The position numbers and the translations under genes were made by a program. From the NCBI GenBank assembly GCA_026197075.1, contig JAPHQV010000028.1, forward strand, positions 1 to 64,000: 64,000 bases of DNA, read 5' to 3'. The notes beneath the pieces are model-generated. The model was not told the DNA's origin. It saw only the letters and a program-made list of their open reading frames with translations, and searched no databases. The stretch is from Gammaproteobacteria bacterium (GTDB taxonomy: Bacteria; Pseudomonadota; Gammaproteobacteria; DSM-19610). Of this stretch, positions 36,032 through 47,672 are shown piece by piece (the first letter of the stretch is position 1; each line of letters starts with the position of its first letter).

Positions 36032-36720
36032 GAGAGTTCCTTTTTCAGGGCATAGAGCAGCAGTTCATCGTCGAGACAGGCGACGTTGTGTTCCTTCCAC
36101 TGCAGGATGTTCCGGGTGTAAGTGGCCTTGGCCTTGCCAATGGTGGTGGGCACTGCACGCAAGTCATGGCCGGCGAAACGATGGGTTCCCTGTACCTCCG
36201 TCACGGGGAACACGAACTGGTCACTATCCCGGTCGATGAGCATCATGCGCGCAAACACGTCGTAACCAAGGTCCCGGTTGGTGAGGTTGCCCTGGTGCAG
36301 GCCCAAGAGGGTGCCAAGAGAAACACAGATGCGCAGCTCCCCACGGATGTTTACCAGGCCACGGATCAGCCCCTGGCCGCGATGGGGCAGCCTGTGGATG
36401 GGTTTGAGTGTGGTGATCTCGCGCACCAGGTGGCTGGGCAGGGAAAGCCAGTCATCGCCCAGGCGGAAGATCACCACCGAATGGGTATGCGGTGCGTGCT
36501 GTTTCTTCTTGCAACTGTAGACCCGACTCCATTCCTCCTGGTAGCCCTCCGGCATGGGTCGGTCCAGGATGCGTCGTCCCGCTTCCGTATAGCGTTCACA
36601 ATTACGGCAGTGGGTGACGCGCTGCAGGACTTCGCAGCTGGGGCCGGCAGCGGACCATACTCCGATCCGGTTCCAGCAGTCTTCCAGGATGATTTGCTTG
36701 GCTGCGGTGTTCGAACTCAT
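36028..36720 (-). CDS. wspD: CheW-type coupling protein WspD
   Basis: 230 residues. The N-terminal part carries the cysteine-containing HCRNCERYTEAGRRIL segment seen in WspD, and the CheW fold follows (VIFRLGDDWLSLPSHLVREI, GLVNIRGELRICVSLG). It couples the WspA receptor to WspE. Overlaps wspC and wspE by 4 bp on each side, so translation is coupled. Confidence 0.93.
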   Translation of the reverse strand: MSSNTAAKQIILEDCWNRIGVWSAAGPSCEVLQRVTHCRNCERYTEAGRRILDRPMPEGYQEEWSRVYSCKKKQHAPHTHSVVIFRLGDDWLSLPSHLVREITTLKPIHRLPHRGQGLIRGLVNIRGELRICVSLGTLLGLHQGNLTNRDLGYDVFARMMLIDRDSDQFVFPVTEVQGTHRFAGHDLRAVPTTIGKAKATYTRNILQWKEHNVACLDDELLLYALKKELS

Positions 36721-37976
36721 GCCTTGGCGCCTCCTGCAAGGGCCGCCGCGCGCTCAGTGCGCTGGCGCAATAACTGTGCTTCGCGCCGCTCGCCGCGCCG
36801 TTCGCACAGCAGGGCAAGGTGGGTCAGGGACTCCAGGTGATGGGGTTCGAGATACAGGGCCTTGCGCCAAAAACCCTCGGCTTCCATTGACTGCCCCGTG
36901 GCCTCGCGTACCAGGCCGAGCAGGTGGAAGGCTTCCGCCGAAGGGCCTTGCTGCTGCAGGTGCCGTTCGCAGAGGTCGGCGGCCTCGGCCAGGTGACCCT
37001 GGTTGGCCAGCTGCAAAGCCTCCTGCAGGTCGTTGTCCGCAACCCGCGTGGTAGCGACCCTGGTCCGTGGAGCCGGTTCGGGGGCGGCTGGCTTGGCAGC
37101 GGAAGGTCGGCTTGCCGTTCGTTTGCTCTTTTTCGGTCGTGGCAAAGTAGGATCGGGACGCTCCCTGGCACGCCGTTCATCGCGAAGTTTGCGGAAGGCG
37201 AAGGCACTGGGATATCGGCTGGAGGCCTGCCAGCTGTCCAGGAACAGCCCTGCCTCGGCGTGCCCGATGAACAGCACACCCGTATCCTTCAGCAGCTTGC
37301 GCAGCACCTGCAGGGATTGTTCCTGGGTGGCGCGATCGAAGTAAATGAGCAGGTTGCGACAGAACACCACGTCATAGGGCGCTATCCCGCTCAGGAAACC
37401 CGGACTGAGCAGGTTGCCCTGCCGGAAATGCACCAGGCCGCGGATGCGTTCCTCGAGCTGGTATTCGTCGTCCACGGGAGTGAAATGGCGCTGGCGGAAG
37501 CTCAGGTCATGGCCCCGGAAGGAATTGTTGCGATAGCGGGCCTGTCGGGCACGCAACAGGTTGCGGGCACTGATGTCCACGGCATCGATATGGAACCGGG
37601 TTGCCGGAAGACCGAGGTCGCACAAGGCCATGGCGATGGAATAGGGCTCCTCGCCGGTGGAACAAGGAATACTGAGGATGCGCAGGGTCTGCTCGCTGCA
37701 TTGGGCCAGCCATTCCTCCTGTACCAGGCGTTTGAACGCATCGAAAGGACGCTGATCGCGGAAGAACCAGGTTTCCGGTACCACGATCTCCTCGATCAGG
37801 GCTTCCAGTTCGCTTTGCGTGCTGCGCAACATCTGGTAATAGGCATCCAGGTCGCTGTCCCGACGCAAGTGTTCCTGACGCCGCTGGACCGCACGCAGGA
37901 TGCTGGATTCCCCTATGGTGTGGACATCCAGCCCCATGTTCTGTTTGAGCAGCTGTTCGATGGCGACCAGGGACAT
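36717..37976 (-). CDS. wspC: chemotaxis methyltransferase WspC (CheR) with TPR tail
   Basis: 419 residues. The CheR SAM-dependent methyltransferase domain (about 1-270) has the FLREQRPF-like EIVVPETWFFRDQ, STGEEPYSIAM and CRNLLIYFD motifs. A basic linker follows, then about two TPR units at the C-terminus (QLANQGHLAEAADLCERH, LYLEPHHLESLTHLA). It methylates WspA. The ATG at 37976 shares its A with the TGA of wspB, so the start is well fixed. Confidence 0.94.
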   Translation of the reverse strand: MSLVAIEQLLKQNMGLDVHTIGESSILRAVQRRQEHLRRDSDLDAYYQMLRSTQSELEALIEEIVVPETWFFRDQRPFDAFKRLVQEEWLAQCSEQTLRILSIPCSTGEEPYSIAMALCDLGLPATRFHIDAVDISARNLLRARQARYRNNSFRGHDLSFRQRHFTPVDDEYQLEERIRGLVHFRQGNLLSPGFLSGIAPYDVVFCRNLLIYFDRATQEQSLQVLRKLLKDTGVLFIGHAEAGLFLDSWQASSRYPSAFAFRKLRDERRARERPDPTLPRPKKSKRTASRPSAAKPAAPEPAPRTRVATTRVADNDLQEALQLANQGHLAEAADLCERHLQQQGPSAEAFHLLGLVREATGQSMEAEGFWRKALYLEPHHLESLTHLALLCERRGERREAQLLRQRTERAAALAGGAKA

Positions 37977-38434
37977 CAGGTGGACCCCGGCGCGAAGAGT
38001 TGCCTGCACACCGTTTCCGGCAGCAGTTGCGTGGAGCGCAGCAGGTGAATCATGCCCTTTTCATCGCGGGTGATATCGCCCAGGTATGGGGTTTCCTCGA
38101 TATGCACGCCGGCGCTGGTGAAGTCATCCTCGTTCACCTTGAGGGTTTCGGTGACCTGTTCCGCCAGCAGGCCGAGCAGGCGCTGTCCGCCACCGGGCAG
38201 TGGATAGTCGACCAGCATGATGCGGCTGGTCATGTGGCGGTTGCAGTCTTGCCCCTGGACGAGGTGGCGCAGGTCGATGACCGGTACCAGCTCACCCCGG
38301 TAATCGAACAGCCCGGGCACGTAGGCGGGGGCCTGCGCGATCGGCTCCAGCCGTGCATAGGGCGCCACTTCGCTGATCGCCCGCGCCTCGAGGGCATAGC
38401 GGCTCGTACCCAGCTGAAACACCAGCAACAGCAT
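37976..38434 (-). CDS. wspB: CheW-type coupling protein WspB
   Basis: 152-residue CheW-domain protein (VFQLGTSRYALEARAISEV, GLFDYRGELVPVIDL). Acts as the second coupling protein of the Wsp complex with WspD. The start at 38434 is supported by AGGGG upstream and by the CheW fold beginning at the N-terminus. Lies 13 bp after wspA and overlaps wspC by one base. Confidence 0.92.
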   Translation of the reverse strand: MLLLVFQLGTSRYALEARAISEVAPYARLEPIAQAPAYVPGLFDYRGELVPVIDLRHLVQGQDCNRHMTSRIMLVDYPLPGGGQRLLGLLAEQVTETLKVNEDDFTSAGVHIEETPYLGDITRDEKGMIHLLRSTQLLPETVCRQLFAPGST

Positions 38435-38447
38435 GCGGCGGCCCCTG

Positions 38448-40505
38448 TCAGTCGCTGACCTTGAAGTTGGCGGCGGCACCCTGCAGGCCGCGGGCGGCAT
38501 CGTTCAGTTGCTGAATGGCACCGTTGGACTGGCGCAGTGACTCCGCCGTCTGGGAGGCCGATTCACTCAATTGCACCATGGCATCACGTATCTGCTGCCC
38601 GGCCTGTGCCTGCGCCTGCATGCCTTCGTGTACTTCCTCGAAACGCGGAATCAGGGTCTCCACCTGTTCGATGATGTGGCCAAGCTGGCCACCCACCTCA
38701 TCCACATCGCTCACGCCCCGGCGCACTTCCTCGGAGAATTTCTCCATACCCATGACCCCGGCGGATACCGCGGACTGCATTTCCTTCACCATCTGTTCGA
38801 TATCCCAGGTGGCCACCGCGGTCTGGTCGGCGAGGCGACGGATCTCGGTGGCCACCACGGCGAAGCCAACCCCGTATTCGCCGGCCTTTTCCGCCTCGAT
38901 GGCGGCATTGAGGGACAGCAGGTTGGTCTGGTCGGCCACCTTGGTGATCGTGGTAACCACCGTATTGATATTGCCCGCCTTCTCACTCAATACCGCGAGC
39001 TTGGCACTGATGGCGGCAGTGGCTTCCATCATGTGACGCATGGTCTGTTCCATGCGCTGCAGGGAACGCCGCCCCTGGTTGGCACCTTCGGAGGTTTTCC
39101 AGGCCACGTCCGTGACCTCGTTCATGGTCTGAACCAGCTCCTTGGAGGTGGCGGAGATTTCCGTGACCGTGGTCTTGATCTCGTTGGTGGTGGCGGCCTG
39201 TTCCGTTGCGGTCGCCTCCTGCTGTTTGGAGGTGGCGGCGATCTCCGTGGCCGAGGAGGTCACCTGGATGCCGGACTGCTGGATGCGCGATACCAGGGTG
39301 TTGAGGCTGTCGACCATCTTCTGGATGCCGCTGGCCAGCTCGGAAATCACGTCATGGTCGCGGTACACCATGATCTGGCCGGTGAGATCACCATTGGCGG
39401 CCATGTCCACCACGCCCTGGATCAGTTCCACCTTGCCGCGGACGTCCTCGGCGGCCTGACGTTCCCGTTCCACGGTCTCCTGCACGGTGCGCGAGAGGCT
39501 GTTGAAACCCGTGGCCAGCATGTGGAGTTCCCTGAGGGCATGGGTATTGACGGTGCCCGTATAGTCGCCCTGCCCGATGTGTTCCATGTCGCGGGACAAG
39601 TGATCCAGGGGGGCGAAGATGAAGCGGTTGAGCATGACCACGGCGATGAGCAAACCCACGAAGGTGATGCCCATGAAGGCCAGGGTCGAGGTCCATTGCA
39701 TGCGCTCGGTAACGGCCAGCAGATCGGTCACGTCCTCCAGGACCGTCAATTCCAGGACCGGTGCTCCATTGGCGGCGGCAATACTGAACGGGACGGACAG
39801 TGTGTTTTCGTCCCCGTCGTGCCACCCCTCGGAGCGGTACAGGACATCCCCGTTCGGGGAACTGATCTGCAGGGGGGCGCGCACGGCATTTTCGGTGACC
39901 TGCAGGCCGATCACGGGATCGATCACCAGTTCAAGGTAGGCATGGGGTTGGGGACTGCCCACGGCCACCAGCGCCGAGTAACGTGGACCCAGGGGAGAGT
40001 TCCAGAGTCCGCCCAGGGGTTGCAGACGTTCCTGGCCTTCCCGGTGCCTGGCCTGTTCGAAAAGAAAGGTGGTCATCTGTTGCGGCAGCTGTTGTTGTGG
40101 CGCGCTGCTTTCCAGCACCAGGTTGAAATCCAGGTCGTAGATGCGCAGGTTGAGCAACCCGAGGGGAATCGTGGCGTCTTCCTGCACCGCGAATACATCC
40201 TCGAATTCCAGCCGGATCCGGCGTTGCAACTCGCCATCGGTGGGTTGTTTCATCAGCTCGCGAATCAGGTCATCCAGGCGGTAGGACTGGATTTCGAGAC
40301 CCAGGGCCGAGGCTTCCATGTGTAATTCCGACAACAGGCTGCCGGTGGTGACCTCGATGACCCGTGACAGGGTGCGGGTCTGGGCGTCCAGGGAGGCCTT
40401 GCGGAATTGCTGTCCGGTGAAGTAGGTCAGTATGACGGACAGCAGACCGAGGCCGAGCAGGATGGCGATGGCGACGGTTTTCAATGAGATTTTTTCGATG
40501 CGCAT
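38448..40505 (-). CDS. wspA: methyl-accepting chemotaxis protein WspA
   Basis: 685-residue inner-membrane receptor. An N-terminal membrane helix (about 12-32) is followed by a periplasmic sensing domain of about 240 residues, a second membrane helix near residue 275-298 ([19 protein letters not shown]), a HAMP domain and a long cytoplasmic signalling coiled coil with the hairpin tip around [19 protein letters not shown]. In Pseudomonas WspA responds to surface contact. The ATG at 40505 follows AAGGA. First gene of the operon; 221 bp separate it from mutS, on the same strand, including a CT/T-rich tract. Confidence 0.95.
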   Translation of the reverse strand: MRIEKISLKTVAIAILLGLGLLSVILTYFTGQQFRKASLDAQTRTLSRVIEVTTGSLLSELHMEASALGLEIQSYRLDDLIRELMKQPTDGELQRRIRLEFEDVFAVQEDATIPLGLLNLRIYDLDFNLVLESSAPQQQLPQQMTTFLFEQARHREGQERLQPLGGLWNSPLGPRYSALVAVGSPQPHAYLELVIDPVIGLQVTENAVRAPLQISSPNGDVLYRSEGWHDGDENTLSVPFSIAAANGAPVLELTVLEDVTDLLAVTERMQWTSTLAFMGITFVGLLIAVVMLNRFIFAPLDHLSRDMEHIGQGDYTGTVNTHALRELHMLATGFNSLSRTVQETVERERQAAEDVRGKVELIQGVVDMAANGDLTGQIMVYRDHDVISELASGIQKMVDSLNTLVSRIQQSGIQVTSSATEIAATSKQQEATATEQAATTNEIKTTVTEISATSKELVQTMNEVTDVAWKTSEGANQGRRSLQRMEQTMRHMMEATAAISAKLAVLSEKAGNINTVVTTITKVADQTNLLSLNAAIEAEKAGEYGVGFAVVATEIRRLADQTAVATWDIEQMVKEMQSAVSAGVMGMEKFSEEVRRGVSDVDEVGGQLGHIIEQVETLIPRFEEVHEGMQAQAQAGQQIRDAMVQLSESASQTAESLRQSNGAIQQLNDAARGLQGAAANFKVSD

Positions 40506-40726
40506 GGGTTTCCTTGCCTGTAATAGCGGTTCGCTGCCCGGTCGGGCGCCAGCCAGGTCGGGGCGTGCGGGCGGACAACCCGCAACCCGCCGAAACGGCG
40601 ACACCTGACCTCGGGGGTAGCAAATTGGATGCCACTGCAGGAAGATTTTCTAACTAATTGATAAAAAAGAGAGAAAAAAATATGGTAGGAGGGTGGTGCG
40701 GGGGAATGTGCCGGAATACCGGCGGA

Positions 40727-43294
40727 TCAGCCGGCCAGTTCCTTGAGTTTGAACAGAATATCCAGGGCCTGGCGGGGGCTGAGTTGCTCGGGGTCGATGC
40801 CCTGCAGGGCATCGCAGAGGGGATGATCCTGGTCGGGCTGGAACAGGTCGATCTGCTGTTGCGGAACGGCGGCGGTGCGATCCCGGGTCTGCTGTTCCAG
40901 TTCCTGCAAGCGGCTGCGGGCCTGGTCCAGCACCGCCTTGGGCACGCCGGCCAGGGCCGCCACCTGCAGGCCGTAGCTGCGGTCGGCCGGGCCTTCCTTC
41001 ACCGCGTGCAGGAAAACGATCCGGTCACCGTGTTCCACCGCATCGAGATGCAGGTTGGTGATGTCCTCGTAGAAGTCCGGCAACCGTGTCAGCTCGAAGT
41101 AATGGGTGGCGAACAGGGTGAAGGCGCGCAGGCGCACCGCCAGGTCGACCGCCACCGCCCAGGCCAGGGACAGGCCGTCGTAGGTGCTGGTGCCGCGGCC
41201 GATCTCGTCCATCAGCACCAGGCTGCGGTCGGTGGCGTTATGGAGGATGTTGGCGGTCTCGGCCATCTCCACCATGAAGGTGGAACGTCCCGATGCGAGG
41301 TCGTCGGCGGCCCCGATGCGGGTGAAGATACGGTCTATCGGTCCCAGGCGAGCGCTCCGCGCAGGCACGAAACTGCCGGCGTGAGCCAGCAGTACGATCA
41401 GGGCCGTCTGGCGCATGTAGGTGGATTTTCCGCCCATGTTGGGACCGGTGATGATGAGCATGCGGCGTGCATCGTGCAGCCACACGTCGTTGGGCACGAA
41501 GGGGGTGTCGGAGACCTGTTCCACCACCGGATGACGGCCGGCCTCGATCCACAGGCCGGGTTCCGCCACCAGTTCCGGAGCGCTCAGGTCCAGACTCAGG
41601 GCGCGTTCGGCGAAGGTGGCAAGTACGTCCAGTTCGGCCAGGGCGGTGCCACACTCGGCGAGCACCGCGTGGTGCCGGACCAGTTGGTTGAGCAACTCGT
41701 CATAGAGCTGCTTTTCCCGGGCCAGACTGCGGGCGCGGGCACTCAGCACCTTGTCCTCGTGTTCCTTGAGCTCCGGGGTGATGTAGCGCTCGGCGCCCTT
41801 GAGGGTCTGGCGGCGCTGGTAGTCCAACGGCACCTTGCCGGCCTGGCCGCGGCTCACCTCGATGTAGTAGCCATGCACCCGGTTGTAGCTGATCTTGAGA
41901 TTGGCGATGCCCGTGCGGGTCCGTTCACGGGCTTCCATGTCCAGCAGGTACTGGTCGCCGTGTTCGCTCAGGTTGCGCAGTTCGTCGAGTTCACTATCGT
42001 AGCCGGCCGCGATGACGCCGCCATCGCGCAGCAGCACCGGGGGCGATTCCGGCAGGGCGGAGGTGAGCAGATCGAATACCTCGGGGTGCGTGCCCATGCG
42101 CGCCGCCAGTTCCGCGAGCAGCGGGTCATCGCAGCCGGCCAGCAGGGGCTGCAGTTCCGGCAGCCGCCCCAGGGTGGTACGCAGGCCGGTGAGATCACGT
42201 GGCCGCGCCGAGCCGAGGGCCACCCGGGTGAGGATGCGCTCCAGGTCGGCGCTGCCGCGCAGCAGTGCGCGCAGGTCTTCGAAGCGGCGGTTCTCCAGTA
42301 GCGCGGCCACGCACTGGTGCCGGCGGTGAAGGATGCCGGTATCACGCAGCGGGCGGTGCAGCCAGCGGCGCAGCAGCCGTCCACCCATGGCGGTGATACT
42401 GCGGTCCATTACCCCCATGAGGGTGTGTTCGTGCTGGCCGGACAGGGAATGGTCCAGCTCCAGGTTGCGGCGCGTGGCGGCATCGATGAGCACGCTGTCC
42501 TCGCGTCGTTCCACGCCCAGGCCACGCAGGTGGGGCAGGGCGGCGCGCTGGGTGTCCTTTACGTACTGCAGCAGGCAACCGGCGGCACCGATGGCCAGAT
42601 CCAGGTCCTCGACCCCGAAGCCGGCCAGATCATGGGTGCCGAATTGGGTGCAGAGTTCGCGCCGCGCCGATTCGGTATCGAAATGCCAGGATGCCCGGTG
42701 GCGCAGGCCGGGCAGGCGGCGCCAGGAGCCGGGTGGATTCTGGTCTTCGGGCAACAGCAGTTCCACCGGGCGCAGCCGTTCCAGTTCCGCCAGCAGGGCC
42801 TCCTCGCCACGGCTTTCCTGGATGCTGAAACGGCCGCCGGCCAGGTCCAGCACGGCCAGGCCGAAGGCGTGATCCGCACCTGGATACAGGGCCGCCAGTA
42901 ATTGCTCCTCGCGTTCCGCCAGCAGGGCCTCGTCGGTCAGGGTGCCGGGGGTGACGATGCGCACCACCTGGCGTTCCACCGGCCCTTTGCTCGCCGCCGG
43001 GTCGCCGATCTGTTCGCAGATGGCCACCGATTCGCCCTGCTTCACCAGCCGTGCCAGGTAGGACTCGGCGGCATGCACCGGCACGCCGGCCATGGCGATG
43101 GGTTCGCCGGCCGACTGGCCGCGGCTGGTCAGGGTGATGTCCAGGAGCTGCGCGGCACGGCGCGCGTCCTCGTGGAACAGTTCGTAGAAATCCCCCATGC
43201 GGTAGAACAGCAGCGTGTCGGGGTGCGCGGCCTTGATGCGCAGATACTGCTGCATCATGGGGGTGTGGGACGGCTTGGCGGAGGGAAAGGACAT
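40727..43294 (-). CDS. mutS: DNA mismatch repair protein MutS
   Basis: 855-residue ATPase that recognises base mismatches. The N-terminal mismatch-binding domain has the [10 protein letters not shown] motif with the intercalating Phe and Glu, and the C-terminal ABC ATPase domain has Walker [10 protein letters not shown], then [12 protein letters not shown] and THYFELT. Length is normal (E. coli 853). The start at 43294 places the family's MMQQYLRIK segment near residue 14; upstream extension to 43585 is not conserved. The ribosome site is weak. Confidence 0.97.
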   Translation of the reverse strand: MSFPSAKPSHTPMMQQYLRIKAAHPDTLLFYRMGDFYELFHEDARRAAQLLDITLTSRGQSAGEPIAMAGVPVHAAESYLARLVKQGESVAICEQIGDPAASKGPVERQVVRIVTPGTLTDEALLAEREEQLLAALYPGADHAFGLAVLDLAGGRFSIQESRGEEALLAELERLRPVELLLPEDQNPPGSWRRLPGLRHRASWHFDTESARRELCTQFGTHDLAGFGVEDLDLAIGAAGCLLQYVKDTQRAALPHLRGLGVERREDSVLIDAATRRNLELDHSLSGQHEHTLMGVMDRSITAMGGRLLRRWLHRPLRDTGILHRRHQCVAALLENRRFEDLRALLRGSADLERILTRVALGSARPRDLTGLRTTLGRLPELQPLLAGCDDPLLAELAARMGTHPEVFDLLTSALPESPPVLLRDGGVIAAGYDSELDELRNLSEHGDQYLLDMEARERTRTGIANLKISYNRVHGYYIEVSRGQAGKVPLDYQRRQTLKGAERYITPELKEHEDKVLSARARSLAREKQLYDELLNQLVRHHAVLAECGTALAELDVLATFAERALSLDLSAPELVAEPGLWIEAGRHPVVEQVSDTPFVPNDVWLHDARRMLIITGPNMGGKSTYMRQTALIVLLAHAGSFVPARSARLGPIDRIFTRIGAADDLASGRSTFMVEMAETANILHNATDRSLVLMDEIGRGTSTYDGLSLAWAVAVDLAVRLRAFTLFATHYFELTRLPDFYEDITNLHLDAVEHGDRIVFLHAVKEGPADRSYGLQVAALAGVPKAVLDQARSRLQELEQQTRDRTAAVPQQQIDLFQPDQDHPLCDALQGIDPEQLSPRQALDILFKLKELAG

Positions 43295-43378
43295 CGGCGG
43301 CAAGTCTACCCAATGCGGCAGGGGCGGGTAAGCCTTGCGGTGCCCGGGCGGGTTTGCTACCCGCCTCCAGAGCTCGCG

Positions 43379-43395
43379 TGCACCAGATGAGTGCC
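43379..43395 (+). promoter_or_regulatory. NtrC-like binding site upstream of amtB
   Basis: TGCACC-AGATG-AGTGCC matches the NtrC consensus TGCACC-N5-GGTGCA in all of the first half and four of six bases in the second. Its centre lies about 130 bp upstream of the predicted amtB start point, the distance usual for an enhancer site. Only one such site is clear. Confidence 0.5.
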
Positions 43396-43491
43396 CGCAG
43401 GCATCGCAATGCTCTTTCATGGTGCGCACTGTGTCATGCATGCACAGGCATGAGGCATGTAGTCGACTGAATTTAATGAATCTTGCCGAAG

Positions 43492-43507
43492 TGGTGCGAA
43501 TCTTGCT
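43492..43507 (+). promoter_or_regulatory. sigma-54 promoter of amtB
   Basis: TGGTGCG-AATC-TTGCT matches TGGCACG-N4-TTGCW with exact spacing; the -24 GG and -12 GC are present. Predicted start point near 43518, giving a leader of about 85 nt. amtB is a classical nitrogen-limitation gene, which supports the call. Confidence 0.75.
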
Positions 43508-43551
43508 CCCTGGGACTGACCCTAATGGCCGAGTTTGGCGAATCCGTACCA

Positions 43552-43576
43552 GGAATGCCCCGTAACGGGGCATTCC
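43552..43576 (+). promoter_or_regulatory. stable hairpin in the amtB leader
   Basis: GGAATGCCCCG (43552-43562) and CGGGGCATTCC (43566-43576) form a perfect 11-bp stem with loop TAA, about 25 bp before the amtB ATG. No T-run follows, so it is not a terminator; it may affect RNA stability or translation. Confidence 0.5.
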
Positions 43577-43602
43577 GAAGACCACAACAGGAGAGCACCT
43601 CG

Positions 43603-44919
<1,317 letters not shown>

Positions 44920-45045
44920 GGAGCCCGCCGGCCGCCGGGCTTGCGTCCGCCGGGAGGGTCTGTTACCAAGTCGATTGATCCCATCGAGGCCGCCTGCCCC
45001 TGGCGCGCGGTCGGGACAACCGACCAATCAGACGCGAGGGCCACC

Positions 45046-45351
45046 ATGTCGACAGCCAGCCGGAACTATGACGAGAAGCGTGATTTCATCCGCATGACGG
45101 TGGATTGCGCCCTGACCCTGCGGGAGGTGGAAGGCGGGCGTCAATACGCCGGCCGGTGCGTGAACCTGAGCAGCACGGGTGCCATGGTGTTGTTCGACGA
45201 GCCGCCGGCCATGGGCCAGCGACTGGAACTGCATATCGAGCCCCGCCTGGCACTGGTACCGGCCCTGGATGCCCTGGTGGAGGTGGTACGCGTACTGCCC
45301 GCCGCCGACGGGGGTTTCGAGGTGGGCATGAGCATCGTCGAGATGCGCTGA
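45046..45351 (+). CDS. PilZ-domain protein
   Basis: 101-residue single-domain PilZ protein. Both c-di-GMP motifs are present: RDFIR (residues 12-16) and NLSSTG (40-45). It is a likely c-di-GMP receptor of the adaptor type; its target is unknown. The ATG at 45046 follows GAGGG. It stands between amtB and pncC, 10 bp from the latter. Confidence 0.88.
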   Translation: MSTASRNYDEKRDFIRMTVDCALTLREVEGGRQYAGRCVNLSSTGAMVLFDEPPAMGQRLELHIEPRLALVPALDALVEVVRVLPAADGGFEVGMSIVEMR

Positions 45352-45361
45352 GCCTGGCGGC

Positions 45362-45853
45362 ATGGATCAGCTCGAGTTGCACAGGCTGGCCGGGGAGGTG
45401 GGGGATGCCTTGCAGCGCCAGGAGGCCCGCCTGGTGACCGCGGAGTCCTGCACCGGCGGCTGGGTGGCCAAGGAGCTTACCGCCATCCCCGGCTGCTCCG
45501 CCTGGTTCGACATGGGCTTTGTCACCTACAGCAACCAGGCCAAGCAGGAGCTGCTCGGGGTGCGCGCCGGGACCCTGGAGACACAGGGGGCGGTGAGCGA
45601 GGCCACGGTGGCGGAGATGGCCGCGGGAGCACTGACGCGCAGCGGCGCCCAGGTGGCCCTGGCCGTCAGCGGGATTGCCGGTCCGGGCGGCGGCAGCCCG
45701 GACAAGCCCGTGGGCCTGGTGTGCTTCGGCTGGGCGACCCGCGCCGGCGGCCGGCGCACCACGAGCGAGCATTTCACGGGCGATCGGGAGGCGGTACGCG
45801 CCCAGGCGGTGGCCCGCGCCCTGCGCGGGGTGCTGGATGTCCTCGCCACCTGA
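45362..45853 (+). CDS. pncC: nicotinamide-nucleotide amidohydrolase PncC (CinA C-terminal domain)
   Basis: 163-residue enzyme that deamidates NMN to nicotinate mononucleotide in the pyridine nucleotide salvage cycle. The CinA C-terminal signatures AESCTGGWVAKELTAIPGCS and AVSGIAGPGGGSPDKPVGLV (in halves) are present. In many gammaproteobacteria pncC lies just upstream of recA, as here with thpR inserted. The stop overlaps the thpR start by 17 bp. Confidence 0.95.
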   Translation: MDQLELHRLAGEVGDALQRQEARLVTAESCTGGWVAKELTAIPGCSAWFDMGFVTYSNQAKQELLGVRAGTLETQGAVSEATVAEMAAGALTRSGAQVALAVSGIAGPGGGSPDKPVGLVCFGWATRAGGRRTTSEHFTGDREAVRAQAVARALRGVLDVLAT

Positions 45854-46376
45854 GGCCCCGCGCCAGCGACTGTTCTTTGCCCTCTGGCCGCCGCCCGAAC
45901 GGGTGCGGCCGCTGGCGGCGCTGGTGCGCCGGCATACGCCTGCACAGGCTCGCCGGATGGACGCCGGCAACCTGCATGTCACCCTGGCCTTCGTGGGTGC
46001 GGTGACGGCGGATACCCGGGCCTGTATGGAACAGGCCGCGGCGTCGGTGCGGGGGGAACCCTTCGAATTGATCCTGGAGCGCATCGGGACCTGGCCCGGC
46101 CCCGGCATCCTCTGGCTGGCCCCGGAGCGCTGCCCGCCGGCCCTGCAGCGGCTGGCCATGGACCTGCAACAGGCCCTGCAACCCTGCGGCTATGTACCCG
46201 AGCAACGCCCCTACCAGCCCCACGTCACCCTGGCCCGTAAACTGAAGGACGTGGTTCCCGCTGCCACCATAGCCCCGCTGCATTGGCCGGTGCGCGATTT
46301 CGTCCTCGTGGACTCCGTCACCGGGCCGGCCGGGCCCCGTTACCAGGTGGTCGCCCGCTGGCCCTTGGTACCCTAG
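45837..46376 (+). CDS. thpR: RNA 2',3'-cyclic phosphodiesterase ThpR (LigT)
   Basis: 179-residue 2H phosphoesterase that opens 2',3'-cyclic phosphate RNA ends or ligates 2'-5' bonds. The two catalytic HxTx motifs are HVTL at 47-50 and HVTL at 129-132. The start at 45837 lies within the end of pncC. Followed by the recA promoter region. Confidence 0.92.
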   Translation: MSSPPEAPRQRLFFALWPPPERVRPLAALVRRHTPAQARRMDAGNLHVTLAFVGAVTADTRACMEQAAASVRGEPFELILERIGTWPGPGILWLAPERCPPALQRLAMDLQQALQPCGYVPEQRPYQPHVTLARKLKDVVPAATIAPLHWPVRDFVLVDSVTGPAGPRYQVVARWPLVP

Positions 46377-46386
46377 CCGGTACCCC

Positions 46387-46424
46387 TTGTCAGGGCGTTG
46401 CCGACTACTGTATATTTACCCAGT
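46387..46424 (+). promoter_or_regulatory. recA promoter P1 with LexA box
   Basis: TTGTCA (46387-46392) and TATATT (46411-46416), 18 bp apart, form a sigma-70 promoter. A LexA box TACTGTATATTTACCCAGT (46406-46424, CTG-N10-CAG) overlaps the -10, the usual position for SOS repression. The leader to recA is about 200 nt. Confidence 0.7.
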
Positions 46425-46524
46425 CCATGATTCAGTCACCTGGCGTCGTGGCTTGTGTGCCAGGTTCCGAAGATGAACGTAACCGCAGGGTCGTAAAGCC
46501 TTTTAATCGTCTCATGGACAGGAC

Positions 46525-46553
46525 TTAGCAGGTGACCGGGGCTGTGTGATAAT
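46525..46553 (+). promoter_or_regulatory. possible second recA promoter P2
   Basis: TTAGCA (46525-46530) and GATAAT (46548-46553) are separated by exactly 17 bp, with an extended TGT in front of the -10. No LexA box is seen here, so this promoter would give basal, SOS-independent expression. Confidence 0.45.
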
Positions 46554-46621
46554 CGCAGCCGTTTACCACGCGCCGGGGCAGGGATGCCCCCGGCGACAAT
46601 CGAACGATGGGGAGAATCAAG

Positions 46622-47662
46622 ATGGATGACAACAAACGCAAGGCGCTCGGCGCGGCCCTCGGCCAGATCGAAAAACAGTTCGGCAAGGGCGCCGTGATGC
46701 GCATGGGCGACGTGGTCGCCCGCGACGTGGAAGTGGTGTCCAGTGGTTCCCTGGCGCTGGACGTGGCGCTCGGCGTGGGCGGTTATCCGCGCGGCCGCGT
46801 CATCGAGATCTACGGTCCGGAATCCTCCGGCAAGACCACCCTGACCCTGCAGGCCATCGCCGAAGTGCAGAAGCTCGGCGGCACGGCCGCCTTCGTGGAC
46901 GCGGAACACGCCCTCGACCCCGGCTATGCTGAAAAGCTCGGTGTCAACGTGGACGATCTGCTGGTATCCCAGCCCGACACCGGCGAGCAGGCCCTGGAGA
47001 TCACCGACATGCTGGTGCGCTCCGGCGCCGTGGACATCGTGGTGGTGGACTCGGTGGCGGCCCTGACGCCCAAGGCGGAGATCGAGGGTGAAATGGGTGA
47101 TTCCCACATGGGCCTGCACGCCCGCCTCATGTCCCAGGCCCTGCGCAAGCTTACCGCCAACATCAAGCGCTCCAACACCATGGTGATCTTCATCAACCAG
47201 ATCCGCATGAAGATCGGCGTCATGTTCGGCAGCCCTGAAACCACCACCGGCGGCAACGCCCTCAAATTCTATGCCTCGGTGCGTCTCGATATCCGCCGCA
47301 TCGGCGCCATCAAGAAGGGCGACGAGGTGGTGGGCAACGAGACCCGCGTCAAGGTGGTCAAGAACAAGGTGGCGCCGCCCTTCCGCCAGGCCGAATTCGA
47401 GATCCTCTACGGTGAAGGCATCTCCCGCGAGGGTGAGCTCATCGAACTGGGTGTGAAGCATGGCTACATCGACAAGGCGGGCGCCTGGTACAGCTACCAG
47501 GGCGACCGCATCGGCCAGGGTAAGGAAAACGTGCGCCAGTTTCTCAAGGACAACCCGGACATCGCCAAGACCATCGATGCTCAGGTGCGCGCCGAATTGC
47601 TGGTGAAGCCGCGCTCGGCCCCGGCCGACAAGGAAGACGTGGCGGAGCTGGAAGAAGCCTAG
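46622..47662 (+). CDS. recA: recombinase RecA
   Basis: 346-residue recombinase and SOS co-protease. Walker [10 protein letters not shown] at about 65-73, Walker [10 protein letters not shown], and loop regions with [14 protein letters not shown] are present. The start at 46622 has GGGGAG upstream. The LexA box at 46406 indicates SOS control. It is followed after 10 bp by recX. Confidence 0.99.
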   Translation: MDDNKRKALGAALGQIEKQFGKGAVMRMGDVVARDVEVVSSGSLALDVALGVGGYPRGRVIEIYGPESSGKTTLTLQAIAEVQKLGGTAAFVDAEHALDPGYAEKLGVNVDDLLVSQPDTGEQALEITDMLVRSGAVDIVVVDSVAALTPKAEIEGEMGDSHMGLHARLMSQALRKLTANIKRSNTMVIFINQIRMKIGVMFGSPETTTGGNALKFYASVRLDIRRIGAIKKGDEVVGNETRVKVVKNKVAPPFRQAEFEILYGEGISREGELIELGVKHGYIDKAGAWYSYQGDRIGQGKENVRQFLKDNPDIAKTIDAQVRAELLVKPRSAPADKEDVAELEEA

Positions 47663-47672
47663 GCCCCTGAGT

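Noticed and set aside
38571-40325. Long plus-strand frame antisense to wspA
   Set aside because: Composition is that of a shadow frame; wspA has all MCP features.
40658-42301. Long plus-strand frame antisense to mutS
   Set aside because: Shadow of a GC-rich real gene; His/Gln/Gly-rich, no family features.
43295-43585. 97-residue N-terminal extension of MutS
   Set aside because: Normal MutS starts near 43294; the extension would overlap the amtB regulatory region.
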